Assembly (NCBI RefSeq): GCF_000565285.1
Contig: NZ_APVL01000010.1
Coordinates: forward strand, 1 to 64,000
Source of the DNA: Cytobacillus firmus DS1
Lineage (GTDB): Bacteria; Bacillota; Bacilli; Bacillales; Cytobacillaceae
Length of the DNA stretch: 64,000 nt
Reading direction: 5' to 3'
The notes below the pieces were generated by a model, which had not been told where the DNA came from, made no database searches, and saw nothing but the letters and a program-made list of their open reading frames with translations. The translations under genes were made by a program, and so were the position numbers. Each line of letters opens with the position of its first letter. The stretch's first letter is position 1. Shown piece by piece: positions 1-8,338 of the stretch.

Positions 1-1
1 G

Positions 2-481
2 AATTGCGCTAAAGTGGTCAACTTTTATTTTAGCGTTTACATATATATAAAGGGGAAACATCCTTATGACTATTCATGGATTAAAAATAAAAATGAAGAA
101 AGAATTTTTTATGACTCCCTTTTTAAATATATTGAAAAACTCCCTAGCAAAAAAAATATACATTTTGAAGGCTGGAGCGATGATTTATCCGATTGGTATC
201 GTAAGATTGGGTACATTCTTTCAACAAGCGACTTTGAAAGTTTCCATTTATCAGTTGCTGAAGGAATGTCATCAGGTGCAGTTCCTGTCGTAAGAAATTG
301 GAATGGCGCTTCAGACCTTTACCCACCTCCATTCATTTTCACAACAATAGATGAAGCAGTTAAAATCATTAACAAAAAAATAAATCCTGGTGAAATTCAA
401 ACATTAACGAAGAATTTTGTTTTAAAGAATTTCGAAAAGAGCAAACTGCTGCCGGAAATCGAAAAATTGTTAACCTCCTAA
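2..481 (+). CDS. Glycosyltransferase, group 1 family, C-terminal fragment (5' end outside window)
   Basis: The reading frame is open to the left edge of the window, so only the C-terminal ~159 residues are visible; the GTG at 14 is probably internal. The visible part is the nucleotide-sugar-binding half of a GT-B fold enzyme. It has the E-x7-E signature typical of group 1 glycosyltransferases (ESFHLSVAEGMSSG, just before the conserved GAVPV strand) after a strand like IHFEGWSDDLSDWY. It probably transfers a sugar during synthesis of a surface polysaccharide or glycoprotein glycan in the cytoplasm. The next gene, 48 bases downstream on the same strand, is heparinase-like, which supports a polysaccharide locus. 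Donor and acceptor cannot be predicted. Confidence 0.8.
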   Translation, partial: NCAKVVNFYFSVYIYIKGKHPYDYSWIKNKNEERIFYDSLFKYIEKLPSKKNIHFEGWSDDLSDWYRKIGYILSTSDFESFHLSVAEGMSSGAVPVVRNWNGASDLYPPPFIFTTIDEAVKIINKKINPGEIQTLTKNFVLKNFEKSKLLPEIEKLLTS

Positions 482-529
482 TCAGCTGAAACAGGACAAT
501 ACAATGCAACTTGCGGAGGGAGAAGTATT

Positions 530-2284
530 ATGATAAACCCAAAAAGTATAAACGATCGTGAAAAACTGAATATATTAAAGGTTAAGTTAAAATATTTTTT
601 CAGGAGGACTTCTTTAAGGGGAAAAGACGCTCAATCAGCAGGCGATCAAATACTGGACAACCATATCTATATTTCTAAAGACTTTCCTGTACATCACATT
701 CACAATATTGATGATATGTGGAAATTATCAGCACAGAACTTAAACACATATAAGTCATATTTATATGGACTGCAGCCCATTGGTTATCTTAATAATGCAT
801 TTGAATATACAAAAAACAAAAAATATTTATTAAAAGGCATTGAGATAATGATAAGCTGGCTTAATACAGGTGAATTAAATAAGTATGATTCTTTAGTATG
901 GTATGAATTCTCAGTATCCAATAGGGTAATTACACTCATTGAATTGCTTCAGCATTGCCTGCAAGCTGGCTTAACTCTCCCGCAACACGCAAAAATTAAA
1001 GTGATTGACTCTCTTATTAATTATGCTAATTTTCTTAGTAATGACTCAAATTATGTCAACAATAATCACGGAGTTATTCAGGATCGAGCTCTCCTTGAAA
1101 TCTCCTGCCTGTTTGCAGGTCATGATTTCTCACAGAATTGGCAGAATAAAGCATTACAGCGGCTCTCTAAGCAATTTAGGAAAGCATTTAATGAAGAGAG
1201 CATAAATGTAGAAAATTCACCTTTTTACCATAAATACAATATTGATTTATTTTCTCAATCCAGCCACTTCTTGGAATATAATGGAATAATTGCCAAGAAT
1301 CTCTTAAGAGAAGAATTTAGAATAAAAATTAAAAAAGCTATAAATGCCCACCAGGAAATGCTCAAACCTGATCAGTCGCTCCCTTTAATCGGTGATACTG
1401 AGGTTCAAAAGTTTCCTGCTAAATATAAAAATAAATCAATTGTATATCCAAATACTGGCCTGGTTTTTTTTAAAAACGATAGATGCTATATATCTCTCAA
1501 ATCAGGGTATACAAATTTAAGCCATAAACATTTTGATGATCTATCATTTACAGTATTCTATGATAATAAAGACATCCTTATCGACTGCGGAAAATATAAT
1601 TATGTTCCTAATGACAAATTTCGCAATTATTTAAAATCAGTTCTTGCCCATAATACAATCAGTTTAAATCAAAGCAACTACCCTTTAAATAATCCGGCTA
1701 AAACCGGAATTCATGAATACAAATTACAAACTGAATTTGAATATGTAATAATGTATAACTATCTTTATAATAAAATAAAATTAGTCAGATACTTTATATA
1801 TATAAAACCAAATTTAATCATCATTATAGATAAAGCAAACAATTCAGCTAAACAAATAAATTTATTTAATCAATCGTTCAATATTAATGGGGATTTTTCC
1901 GTTGCAGATCTATCAGAGTACCGTACTTTGTTTACAGCTAAAAATAGCAATCATCAAGTAACTATCATTCAGAATATTCCTGTAAGGAATTATCAGTTTT
2001 TTTATAATGACAAAAAAAATGTAAGAGGGTTAGCATCTGAGAAGTTTGGAGAGTTGAAGCCAGCTAATCACTTATCCTTCATAAATGAGACCGGTAAGCA
2101 CGGAGAAATGGTTTTTTTGACCAGTATTTTATTTACTAGTAATAATAATGATGAAATAATAGACCATACAATTACTAAGATAGATAATAATACTTTAAAG
2201 ATTTCCTGCAAGTATAACCATAAATCAGATTCAGTATACACTTGGAATGCGCTCTCAAACAATAAAATTGTAAAAAGCAGATAG
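530..2284 (+). CDS. Heparinase II/III family protein
   Basis: 584 residues with no signal peptide. The N-terminal ~320 residues form an alpha-helical toroid of the alginate-lyase/heparinase type, with the NNHG motif (YVNNNHGVIQDRALLEIS) that holds catalytic residues in polysaccharide lyases. The C-terminal half is a beta-sandwich Heparinase_II_III domain opening with SHKHFDDLSFTVFYDNKDILIDCGKYNY, whose HxHFD motif is characteristic. The family cleaves uronic-acid polysaccharides by beta-elimination. Proteins of this kind without export signals commonly sit in capsule or exopolysaccharide loci beside glycosyltransferases, as here, and their role there is unclear. The start is the ATG at 530 with an upstream GGAGGGAGAAG ribosome site. 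A T-tailed hairpin follows at once. Confidence 0.85.
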   Translation: MINPKSINDREKLNILKVKLKYFFRRTSLRGKDAQSAGDQILDNHIYISKDFPVHHIHNIDDMWKLSAQNLNTYKSYLYGLQPIGYLNNAFEYTKNKKYLLKGIEIMISWLNTGELNKYDSLVWYEFSVSNRVITLIELLQHCLQAGLTLPQHAKIKVIDSLINYANFLSNDSNYVNNNHGVIQDRALLEISCLFAGHDFSQNWQNKALQRLSKQFRKAFNEESINVENSPFYHKYNIDLFSQSSHFLEYNGIIAKNLLREEFRIKIKKAINAHQEMLKPDQSLPLIGDTEVQKFPAKYKNKSIVYPNTGLVFFKNDRCYISLKSGYTNLSHKHFDDLSFTVFYDNKDILIDCGKYNYVPNDKFRNYLKSVLAHNTISLNQSNYPLNNPAKTGIHEYKLQTEFEYVIMYNYLYNKIKLVRYFIYIKPNLIIIIDKANNSAKQINLFNQSFNINGDFSVADLSEYRTLFTAKNSNHQVTIIQNIPVRNYQFFYNDKKNVRGLASEKFGELKPANHLSFINETGKHGEMVFLTSILFTSNNNDEIIDHTITKIDNNTLKISCKYNHKSDSVYTWNALSNNKIVKSR

Positions 2285-2285
2285 G

Positions 2286-2316
2286 AAGAGCAGTTGATAA
2301 TACCTGCTCTTTTTTC
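2286..2316 (+). terminator. Rho-independent terminator after heparinase gene
   Basis: Arms AAGAGCAG (2286-2293) and CTGCTCTT (2304-2311) form an 8-bp stem that runs into a T tract, two bases after the stop codon. Confidence 0.8.
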
Positions 2317-2338
2317 GTAGAATCGTAAAATATTTTTC

Positions 2339-3019
2339 CTAATTATTTTGCTTTATTTGATTCAACATTGTCCTTTCTTTTCTAACAAAGGCTGTTTCTA
2401 CTTCCTCGAAAAGTTTGATAGGAACTTGTATGTCGTCTGTTTTATTTATTATTTCCTTCCTTCTTACCCCTTTAAATGCAATCCAGTCTTCCACTATGAA
2501 TGTTTCAACCTGCTGAAACAACGGATACATTTCTTTATAAATTTCTGCAAAATACAATGTCCTTAGATGACCTGGATGTTCATTTATTCCAAAAGGAACA
2601 GTTATCAGAATTTGCCCTTTAGGTTTTAAAAATTTATAAGCTTTAGATAGAAATGGAGACGAGTTATTATAATGTTCCAGCACCTCGGTAATAATAATAG
2701 TGTCGAATTTATCTGAAGTTTCAAACTCCCTAATAAAATCATTAGTGAAAAATTCAACATTCGTTATCTTTTTTTCTTCATTTAATATCAAACTTTTGGC
2801 AAAATTAATAGCTTTTTCTGAGATATCTATTCCGATTACATTTTTTCCTTTCTTTCCCAAAATCATTGAAATTATACCTTGACTGCAACCAACATCTAAA
2901 ATCTTGTTTCCTTTCGTATTATCAATGATCCAATCCACTCTTTTCTTCGTTTTCCTTTGCATATTTACTCCGAGTTTCCCATTAAAAGCCTCTGTAATAC
3001 GATCATCATTACTATTCAT
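2339..3019 (-). CDS. Class I SAM-dependent methyltransferase
   Basis: 226 residues. Motif I ILDVGCSQGIISMILG lies near residue 40, an acidic residue ends the second strand (VIGIDISEKAINFAKS), and a DTIIITEVLEHYNN segment forms motif II/post-II. Together these make a Rossmann-fold methyltransferase of the Methyltransf_11/23 type. The substrate is unknown. Position between a heparinase-like gene and a GT2 glycosyltransferase suggests modification of a surface glycan or lipid-linked sugar, but this is inference. ATG start with AGGTG six bases upstream. It converges on the heparinase gene. Confidence 0.85.
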   Translation of the reverse strand: MNSNDDRITEAFNGKLGVNMQRKTKKRVDWIIDNTKGNKILDVGCSQGIISMILGKKGKNVIGIDISEKAINFAKSLILNEEKKITNVEFFTNDFIREFETSDKFDTIIITEVLEHYNNSSPFLSKAYKFLKPKGQILITVPFGINEHPGHLRTLYFAEIYKEMYPLFQQVETFIVEDWIAFKGVRRKEIINKTDDIQVPIKLFEEVETAFVRKERTMLNQIKQNN

Positions 3020-3181
3020 TCGCTACACCTGCCTTACACCATGTTCTCTCTATATATTATGCATGAGTAGTTGTTAAGCGTGGACTTTTTGAAAAAAGCG
3101 ATACAAGCCTAAAGTACGATTAAACTGTGGTATTCGACGGGTGGTACGCATAATATAATGAAAAAATGGCAAGGTGATCTC

Positions 3182-3865
3182 ATGATATCAGTTATCATTC
3201 CCTTTCATCCTGATTTAGGACCAAGAGACAAAGCATTTAACTGGATTCGGGAGTATTACGAAATATATTTTCCATCTGCTGAGAAGATTATTGCACGTTC
3301 AAAGGCACCATTCAATAAATCTAAGGCAATAAATGAAGCAGCAAAGAATGCAAAAGGATCTATTATAGTTATTGCAGATGCAGATATCATTATCAACCCC
3401 AGATTATTAAGAAAAGCAATCAAGATGTTAGACAGTTACCCTTGGATTATCCCCTATAATGATGTATTGGATCTTACTAGAGTGAGTACGAATCGCGTGT
3501 TGCAGACAAATCCTTCCTGGCCGCTTTTAGCAAACCTTGAATTCCAAAAGAGAAAAACAAAAAATGTGATGCCCGTTGGAGGGTTAAATATTTTAAAGCG
3601 CGAATGCTTTGAAGCTGCAGGTGGATTTGATGAACGCTTCCAAGGCTGGGGAGGTGAAGATGATGCTTTTGCAGCTGCAATGAATACTTTCTGTGGCCAT
3701 TATAAAAGGGTTGATCAAAGTATCTATCATCTTTGGCATCCCCGTTCTAAACCATCTGATAATAGAAATTATCATACAAATTTTGAATTGGCCCTCAGGT
3801 ATTGTAATGCTCAGGGAAATAAATCAGAAATGAGAAAGATCATACAGGAAAGGGGTAAAAGCTAA
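3182..3865 (+). CDS. Family 2 (GT-A) glycosyltransferase
   Basis: The start is placed at the second ATG (3182) because AAGGTGAT sits just upstream of it; the ATG at 3158 has no ribosome site. The protein is 227 residues. It has an N-terminal ISVIIPFHPDLG strand, an ADADIII (DxD-like) metal-binding motif near residue 65, and the C-terminal GGFDERFQGWGGEDDAFAAAMN block seen in galactosyltransferase-like GT2 enzymes, where the WGGEDD acid is catalytic. It should transfer one sugar from a nucleotide donor in the cytoplasm. Donor and acceptor are unknown. No membrane segments are seen. Confidence 0.85.
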   Translation: MISVIIPFHPDLGPRDKAFNWIREYYEIYFPSAEKIIARSKAPFNKSKAINEAAKNAKGSIIVIADADIIINPRLLRKAIKMLDSYPWIIPYNDVLDLTRVSTNRVLQTNPSWPLLANLEFQKRKTKNVMPVGGLNILKRECFEAAGGFDERFQGWGGEDDAFAAAMNTFCGHYKRVDQSIYHLWHPRSKPSDNRNYHTNFELALRYCNAQGNKSEMRKIIQERGKS

Positions 3866-3894
3866 GAACGGTCAATCATGAAGTTGACCGTTCT
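3865..3894. terminator. Hairpin between convergent genes
   Basis: Arms AGAACGGTCAA (3865-3875) and TTGACCGTTCT (3884-3894) pair perfectly over 11 bp with an 8-base loop. The T tract is poor on both strands, so termination is likely but not certain. It separates convergent GT2 and JAMM genes. Confidence 0.5.
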
Positions 3895-3934
3895 AGTAGG
3901 AAGCAAATGGTTTTAGAATGGGATATAGGAAAGG

Positions 3935-4321
3935 TTAATCAGTTAAAATAACTCTGATTGGCTGTACTTTACCATTATTGATTTTATAGCATTTTAAAAT
4001 TGGTTTTTTCTTTGCATATGAAATAATAATGTAAGCTTTTTCAGGAATAGCATGACAAATATCATCTCTTGAAGGAACAGGTGGTGCTGTTGGATGCGAG
4101 TGGTAGATGCCCACAAAGCATTCCTCCTTTTCTTCTATTCCCGCCAAAATTGAGGTGAACTGTGCTTCATTTATTTCGAAAGAGTTTCTTTTTCGTTGAT
4201 TATTAATCGCTTTCCATACTGTCTTTATAGAATCCTTTGAACCTGATAATAACCCGCATGCTTCATAGGGCAATTCTTTTTCACCATGACCCAGCATTTG
4301 AAAGTATAATTTCCTCGGCAA
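3935..4321 (-). CDS. JAMM/MPN+ (Mov34) metallopeptidase-like protein
   Basis: 128 residues from a TTG at 4321. It carries the full JAMM zinc-protease signature: a conserved Glu in PYEACGLLSG and HSHPTAPPVPSRDD, which fits H-x-H-x7-S-x2-D exactly. Prokaryotic relatives cleave isopeptide or C-terminal bonds of ubiquitin-like or sulfur-carrier proteins, or act in unidentified peptide processing; the substrate here is unknown. The N-terminal IRLPRKLYFQML matches the usual family start, so translation should begin at or slightly above 4321. An ATG at 4297 would cut the first strand off. It lies 25 bases after a 41-codon gene on the same strand and is probably co-transcribed with it. Confidence 0.8.
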   Translation of the reverse strand: MPRKLYFQMLGHGEKELPYEACGLLSGSKDSIKTVWKAINNQRKRNSFEINEAQFTSILAGIEEKEECFVGIYHSHPTAPPVPSRDDICHAIPEKAYIIISYAKKKPILKCYKINNGKVQPIRVILTD

Positions 4322-4346
4322 CCGAATTCCACTGCTAAAAGGGAAT

Positions 4347-4472
4347 TTATCTTCCGCAGCACCTTTTATATTGGGGTTGTTCCGGTTTAGCAGCTGCTTT
4401 TTTCTTTCTGCCGCTGCCAGCAGCTACCGATTTTGCTTTCTTGTACATTTCCTGAATTTCCTGACGTTTCAT
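4347..4472 (-). CDS. Small lysine-rich protein (41 aa), unknown function
   Basis: ATG at 4472 preceded by AAGGAGTG at good spacing. It encodes 41 residues beginning MKRQEIQEMYKKAKSV, with a basic Ala/Lys segment (GRKKKAAAK) and a C-terminal CCGR. The N-terminal half is probably an amphipathic helix. I do not recognise a family. It lies 24 bases after the coiled-coil gene and ahead of the JAMM gene on the same strand. The strong ribosome site is the main reason to believe it is translated. It could be a substrate or partner of the JAMM enzyme, which is speculation. Confidence 0.6.
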   Translation of the reverse strand: MKRQEIQEMYKKAKSVAAGSGRKKKAAAKPEQPQYKRCCGR

Positions 4473-4496
4473 CCCTATACACTCCTTGTCTTCACA

Positions 4497-5648
4497 CTAT
4501 TGTTTTTTCGAATATTTAAAAGGGTTAAACATTGTTGTTGCTGATTGTGGAGGAACAGGCAGCGATCCATGCCTTTCAAAATCTTGGTTTCTTTCAATCT
4601 CCGTTTTTCTTTTTACTTGCGGTGATCTTTTCATTTGAGATGAATGCTGCATTTTAGCTTCCTTCGGATTTGCAGGTTTTTCAGCAGATTCTTCATTAAC
4701 TAGTTTTTCATTTTCTTTTAAGCGCATTTCATGCAGCTCTGATTCTAATTGTTCGATCTTTCTTTGACTTTTTATGTCCTTTTCTCTATATTTAGCCAGC
4801 ATGTTATTGAGTTCTTCCGACTCTGAATGATATTTCTTTTCCATTTCAATAAACTGACGGTAAATATCATTTAGTTCCTTTACGCTGTTTTTAAATTCTT
4901 TTTCAGAATGTTCCTTTTCCAGTAATCGATCATAGACTTCTTCGAATGTTCCTTTATAATGCACAAGTTCATCTCTCAACTGAGAAATTACTTCCTGCAG
5001 CTCAGTAAGTTTTGCTTTATACTGCTCCTCCTTCTTTTTACTAAAAAATAACCAGCCCATTTTTTTCAACCACCTTCCTATAATATTCATATTCAGATCG
5101 GACTCTTCTTGTCTGTGTGTTACACCAGTATGCTCAATTTCTTCAAGCAATTGGTCTATATGTTTTATTGAATTCTCTATTATAGTTTTAATGTCATAAA
5201 AGTCTGTTAACCAGCTGAATACTTCTGCAAGGGATATTTGTGTCTTCTGTATTTCACCTTCGACTTTTTTCTTATTGCTTTTGATAGGATGGCTTTTATA
5301 AGTGCTTTTAGCATCTGATAAATTTTTAAGCTTCTTATTTAAATATTCGATATGAATAGCATATTGATTGAAATTTATCTGTTTTGATTTTAATTTATTT
5401 ATCTCTAGTTCTTTCTCATATGCAAGGTTTCTAAGTTTTGCTTCCCTTTGAAGAGCTGTATATTTCATTTTTAAAATTTCATCTTTTAGAGAAAAAAAAG
5501 CAGGAGAAATCACGGTGAAAATTGCATTTTCCGCCACATTTTTTATGGCTTCCCGATCTTTCCTCATCTCTTCCAAAAGCACCTTTAAAGTATTTATATT
5601 CTCTTTTGCGCCGGCTAATTGATTTTGTAAAGTACTATTCTCTGGCAT
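4497..5648 (-). CDS. Coiled-coil protein of unknown function
   Basis: 383 residues, Glu/Lys/Leu-rich, with heptad-like patterns over most of residues 1-130 and 205-320 and a basic, Pro-containing tail (PAEKPANPKEAKMQHSSQMK, then NPFKYSKKQ). No signal peptide or clear membrane helix. The ATG at 5648 follows GGAGGG. No enzymatic motif is visible and I do not assign a family. It sits between the Cys-rich protein at 5.7-6.9 kb and the small basic protein, on the same strand. Another coiled-coil gene lies beyond at 7.4 kb, so the two may be structural partners of the Cys-rich proteins (inference). Confidence 0.65.
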   Translation of the reverse strand: MPENSTLQNQLAGAKENINTLKVLLEEMRKDREAIKNVAENAIFTVISPAFFSLKDEILKMKYTALQREAKLRNLAYEKELEINKLKSKQINFNQYAIHIEYLNKKLKNLSDAKSTYKSHPIKSNKKKVEGEIQKTQISLAEVFSWLTDFYDIKTIIENSIKHIDQLLEEIEHTGVTHRQEESDLNMNIIGRWLKKMGWLFFSKKKEEQYKAKLTELQEVISQLRDELVHYKGTFEEVYDRLLEKEHSEKEFKNSVKELNDIYRQFIEMEKKYHSESEELNNMLAKYREKDIKSQRKIEQLESELHEMRLKENEKLVNEESAEKPANPKEAKMQHSSQMKRSPQVKRKTEIERNQDFERHGSLPVPPQSATTMFNPFKYSKKQ

Positions 5649-5706
5649 CCATCTCCCTCCTATCTCGATTATTATGTATTTCTTTATATGAATAAATTAT
5701 TTAAAA

Positions 5707-5730
5707 AGGAGGAGAAGCAACTCCCCTCCT
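5707..5730 (-). terminator. Rho-independent terminator after Cys-rich protein gene
   Basis: On the minus strand an AGGAGG/CCTCCT stem-loop is followed by TTTTTAAAT. It lies eight bases past the stop of the gene at 5738. Confidence 0.65.
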
Positions 5731-5737
5731 GTTAAGA

Positions 5738-6898
5738 TTAGTCATCCAAGTTATCTAAAAGGTCAGCAAAAGTCTCGCACTCTTCAATAGCAACGGCTGC
5801 ATCAACATCACCGCTGTCAAATACAATCGTACCAGTAGTGATGTCTCTTAGAACAAGGTTAAATCCTTCTCCTAAACCTTCAAAGATTTCTAGAGTGAAT
5901 GCAAATCTATCCGTTTCTCCATCCCAATCTCTAATACCTACTCCAGAAACCGTTAAGCTGCCGTCTCCACATTCTGGCTGGTTGAATGACTCAGGAGTAA
6001 ATGTAAAGCTGTAATCTGGCTCTGTTGGTGTAGGTGTCGGACCTGTAAATTCAGTATCTGTGAAGGAGTATGAGAATGTGCTGTCACCCAGTGAACACTC
6101 CTGGCAGATTTCTGCTCTAATAGTAGAGGTTCCTTCCACTTCAACTGTACCTCCTGCAAAAATACCAGTAGTAGCAGCACCTCTTGTAATAGCCGTAGCC
6201 TGGCACTCACAGTTTGCTACTGGGAATAACCCCGGACATTGCGGCGGGAATTCAAGCAGGTTTAGATCACACTGAATTCTTGGTTTTGGCACTGGAATAT
6301 TATTTGGACGCGGGAAGCAGAATTTTGCTAGAACTTCAAGCTTTACAGGGTAGTGTACTTGAACGTCCTTACATAATACGACTCTCACTGGAATCATTGG
6401 TCCAAATGGATCTGGACCCATTAGTACAGCACCAGAAGTTTGGCAGATTACCTGGTAAGCTCTTAATCTGATATTATCTTCTGTAATACCAGTTGGTACG
6501 CACAGCATAATTTCATCAGTGAATTGCGTGCGGACAGTGAATGTGCAAACTGACGCACCATTTACAAGGATCGTTACATCAACTGGAACTGTCCAGACGA
6601 TTAATACTCGACCAGGATTTCCGTGTTCCAGGATTGTTGCAGAAGATTGGACATCGTCTACATCAGCTGAACAGCGCACATCTACTCTTTGCCCCGCAGC
6701 CAAAGCAGCAGCGACTGCAGCTCGGCATCCCTCATCAGGTATGAAATTCTTGTTTTCATATTTGTTGGCAAAGAATACCCAGTCATATACCTTCTCGACA
6801 AAGATACATTCTGGAGCTAAATCATTTGGATCAATCGGAATCGGCGTTGGTGTCGGCGTTGGCTGTGAACCTTTAATCGTTTTACGCTTATTCTTCAT
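5738..6898 (-). CDS. Cys-rich putative spore-surface protein
   Basis: 386 residues, no signal peptide. After a basic N-terminus comes a PTPTPTPIPIDP linker, then a domain from residue ~28 (APECIFVEKVYDWVFFANKY) holding many cysteines in paired spacing, e.g. VANCECQA and IRAEICQECS. A second linker (GPTPTPTEPDY) leads to an acidic C-terminal domain ending in DDLLDNLDD. The block FPPQCPGLFPVANC resembles RPPNGCQGLFPPSLC at the start of the repeat protein at 9.8-12.2 kb, linking the two. A sigma-K-like promoter precedes the gene, which would place it in the mother cell late in sporulation. I propose a coat, exosporium or appendage protein; the exact family is not recognised. ATG start with a GGAAGG site. 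Confidence 0.6.
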   Translation of the reverse strand: MKNKRKTIKGSQPTPTPTPIPIDPNDLAPECIFVEKVYDWVFFANKYENKNFIPDEGCRAAVAAALAAGQRVDVRCSADVDDVQSSATILEHGNPGRVLIVWTVPVDVTILVNGASVCTFTVRTQFTDEIMLCVPTGITEDNIRLRAYQVICQTSGAVLMGPDPFGPMIPVRVVLCKDVQVHYPVKLEVLAKFCFPRPNNIPVPKPRIQCDLNLLEFPPQCPGLFPVANCECQATAITRGAATTGIFAGGTVEVEGTSTIRAEICQECSLGDSTFSYSFTDTEFTGPTPTPTEPDYSFTFTPESFNQPECGDGSLTVSGVGIRDWDGETDRFAFTLEIFEGLGEGFNLVLRDITTGTIVFDSGDVDAAVAIEECETFADLLDNLDD

Positions 6899-6940
6899 GT
6901 TTTCCTTCCTTTCTTTCTAATGAGTATTTTTATCACACTA

Positions 6941-6969
6941 TATCCTATGGAAAGAAACCAGTTTTGGTA
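6941..6969 (-). promoter_or_regulatory. Candidate sigma-K promoter
   Basis: On the minus strand CATAGGATA (6949-6941) matches the sigma-K -10 consensus CATANNNTA, and TACC (6969-6966) provides the weakly conserved AC-type -35 element at a 16-base gap. It lies about 45 bases upstream of the ATG of the Cys-rich gene. Assigned by eye only. Confidence 0.45.
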
Positions 6970-7340
6970 TAGAACAAGTACCTATTTTTATAAAAAAAGA
7001 ACCTATTTTAAAAAAGTAGTAAAAGAGTCTATTTTTTTATAAATGGGTTCTCTATAGGGTAAATGCCATTGTCCTTTCTTTACACACGGCATATAGTAGA
7101 AGTAAGAAAGGTTACTGATTTAAATCTTTCCTTTCGCTTCACTATTAAATGAATAGGGATATTTCTGCTAGTTTAATAATAAATGACAACTAAAAGTCGA
7201 TTTTCTATAATACTGGATCCACGAATGGCGTTTCAGAGCAATACACGAAATTCCAGCCGATTTTCAATGAGTATTTGACGAACGGATTTTTATCACACGA
7301 ATTGGATCATTGCAATGATAACCTTTATAATTTATTCCAT

Positions 7341-7369
7341 AGACATGAGGGCCCTCATGTCTTTTTTTA
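7341..7369 (+). terminator. Strong terminator without an upstream gene
   Basis: A perfect inverted repeat (arms AGACATGAGGG, 7341-7351, and CCCTCATGTCT, 7352-7362) runs into seven T residues. No plus-strand gene lies in the preceding 440 bases. It may end a non-coding RNA or attenuate the leader of the gene at 7438. Confidence 0.75.
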
Positions 7370-7437
7370 ATTTAATGAAACATTAAGGGCTGCATACATA
7401 AAATAAAGTTATAAGCTCTTCTGAAAGGAGAATGAAT

Positions 7438-8217
7438 ATGCTTCGCAACCATACTCCCGATAAAGACATTCAGCTGCAGCAAATGATTATCCATCTTAAA
7501 TCGGAATTGGCAAAGTACCAGTCTATGCTCATTCCAGATTTTGAAAAAGAACACAGAGAAAGAATTCAGGACATCGATGAGCAGAATCAGGAAATGATTA
7601 GGAAAAATGATACCTTAAGAAAGAAATTGGCCCTGTTAACGGAAGAAAATTTAAGGCAAAGATCTTATATGTATACTATGCAGGACTCTCTGTGCCGGAT
7701 CGATAGCCGAAAGAACCCTGTCGATGTGCTAATCATTCAGGAAGATAAAGACCTGATTAACAGCTTATGGGGACGTATTTATGAACTGGAGGTAACATAT
7801 TGGGAGATGTACTGTAAAGCAGAGGACTTATATAAAGAAAATGAACATTTAAAGGCTTTAAAGACAAAATCAAATCTTAATAGGGAGTTACAAACTCCTA
7901 ATGAGGAGGTATACTCTGGCGAAAGGCGGGATTTGCACAAGGAAAACCGGATCCTTCAGGAAGAGCTGCATAGGGCTGCCCGATATAAAGCTGCTGCCGA
8001 ATCCAGCATGGAGGAATTAAGGAAAGAAATTAAAGCATATAATGAAGGAAATATGGTTTATCCCCGCGGAACAGAGAATAATGAAGAAACTAATAAGCTG
8101 AACTATTTTATTTCGGAATTTGAAAAAAAAGACGAAGAGCTTGAAAAGGCTTTAAAACTTTTACGCCAATTAGAAAAAAAGATTTCCTTGATTGAAAATA
8201 AAGTAAATAATGATTGA
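7438..8217 (+). CDS. Coiled-coil protein of unknown function
   Basis: The start is the second ATG (7438), seven bases after AAAGGAG; the ATG at 7432 is too close to that site. 259 residues, nearly all predicted helix with heptad repeats and rich in Glu, Lys and Leu. There is no signal peptide or membrane helix, and it ends in KKISLIENKVNND. I do not recognise a family. It lies between the two Cys-rich surface-type genes, so a structural or assembly role with them is possible but unproven. A terminator follows directly. Confidence 0.65.
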   Translation: MLRNHTPDKDIQLQQMIIHLKSELAKYQSMLIPDFEKEHRERIQDIDEQNQEMIRKNDTLRKKLALLTEENLRQRSYMYTMQDSLCRIDSRKNPVDVLIIQEDKDLINSLWGRIYELEVTYWEMYCKAEDLYKENEHLKALKTKSNLNRELQTPNEEVYSGERRDLHKENRILQEELHRAARYKAAAESSMEELRKEIKAYNEGNMVYPRGTENNEETNKLNYFISEFEKKDEELEKALKLLRQLEKKISLIENKVNND

Positions 8218-8223
8218 CCATTC

Positions 8224-8258
8224 ACACGCCTCATATTGCGGGCGTGTTTATTATTTTT
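8224..8258 (+). terminator. Rho-independent terminator
   Basis: Arms ACACGCC (8224-8230) and GGCGTGT (8241-8247) precede a T-rich tract (TTATTATTTTT). It follows the coiled-coil gene by six bases. Confidence 0.75.
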
Positions 8259-8278
8259 ACAGCTAACTGCTTTATGGT

Positions 8279-8303
8279 GTTTTTAATCGTTTTTTTGGGG
8301 TAA
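8279..8303 (+). promoter_or_regulatory. Candidate sigma-B promoter of csbD-like gene
   Basis: GTTTTT (8279-8284), a 13-base spacer and GGGTAA (8298-8303) approximate the sigma-B consensus GTTTAA-N12-14-GGGTAT. It lies 36 bases before the start of a CsbD-family gene, a family whose B. subtilis founder is a sigma-B general-stress gene. Confidence 0.6.
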
Positions 8304-8338
8304 AAAGAAGAAAGCCATTATTCGAGGAGGAGTTACTT

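Larger units (their letters stand above)
6899..7437. other. 539-base divergent intergenic region
   Basis: AT-rich. It holds a sigma-K-like promoter for the minus-strand gene near 6941-6969, a run of related segments (cctattttta / gaacctatttta / gagtctattttt) at 6980-7040, and a strong plus-strand terminator at 7341 with no gene before it. The string TTTTTATCACAC occurs at both ends (about 6927 and 7289), each time shortly after AATGAGTATTT. I see no convincing ORF. Confidence 0.5.

Noticed and set aside
5738..6920. Plus-strand ORFs opposite the Cys-rich genes
   Set aside because: They are mirror frames of genes with biased composition and have no ribosome sites or family resemblance.
7090..7098. 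Sigma-K-like -10 CATATAGTA on the plus strand
   Set aside because: No AC-type -35 at the right distance and no gene start within 300 bases; kept only as a weak possibility for the orphan transcript.
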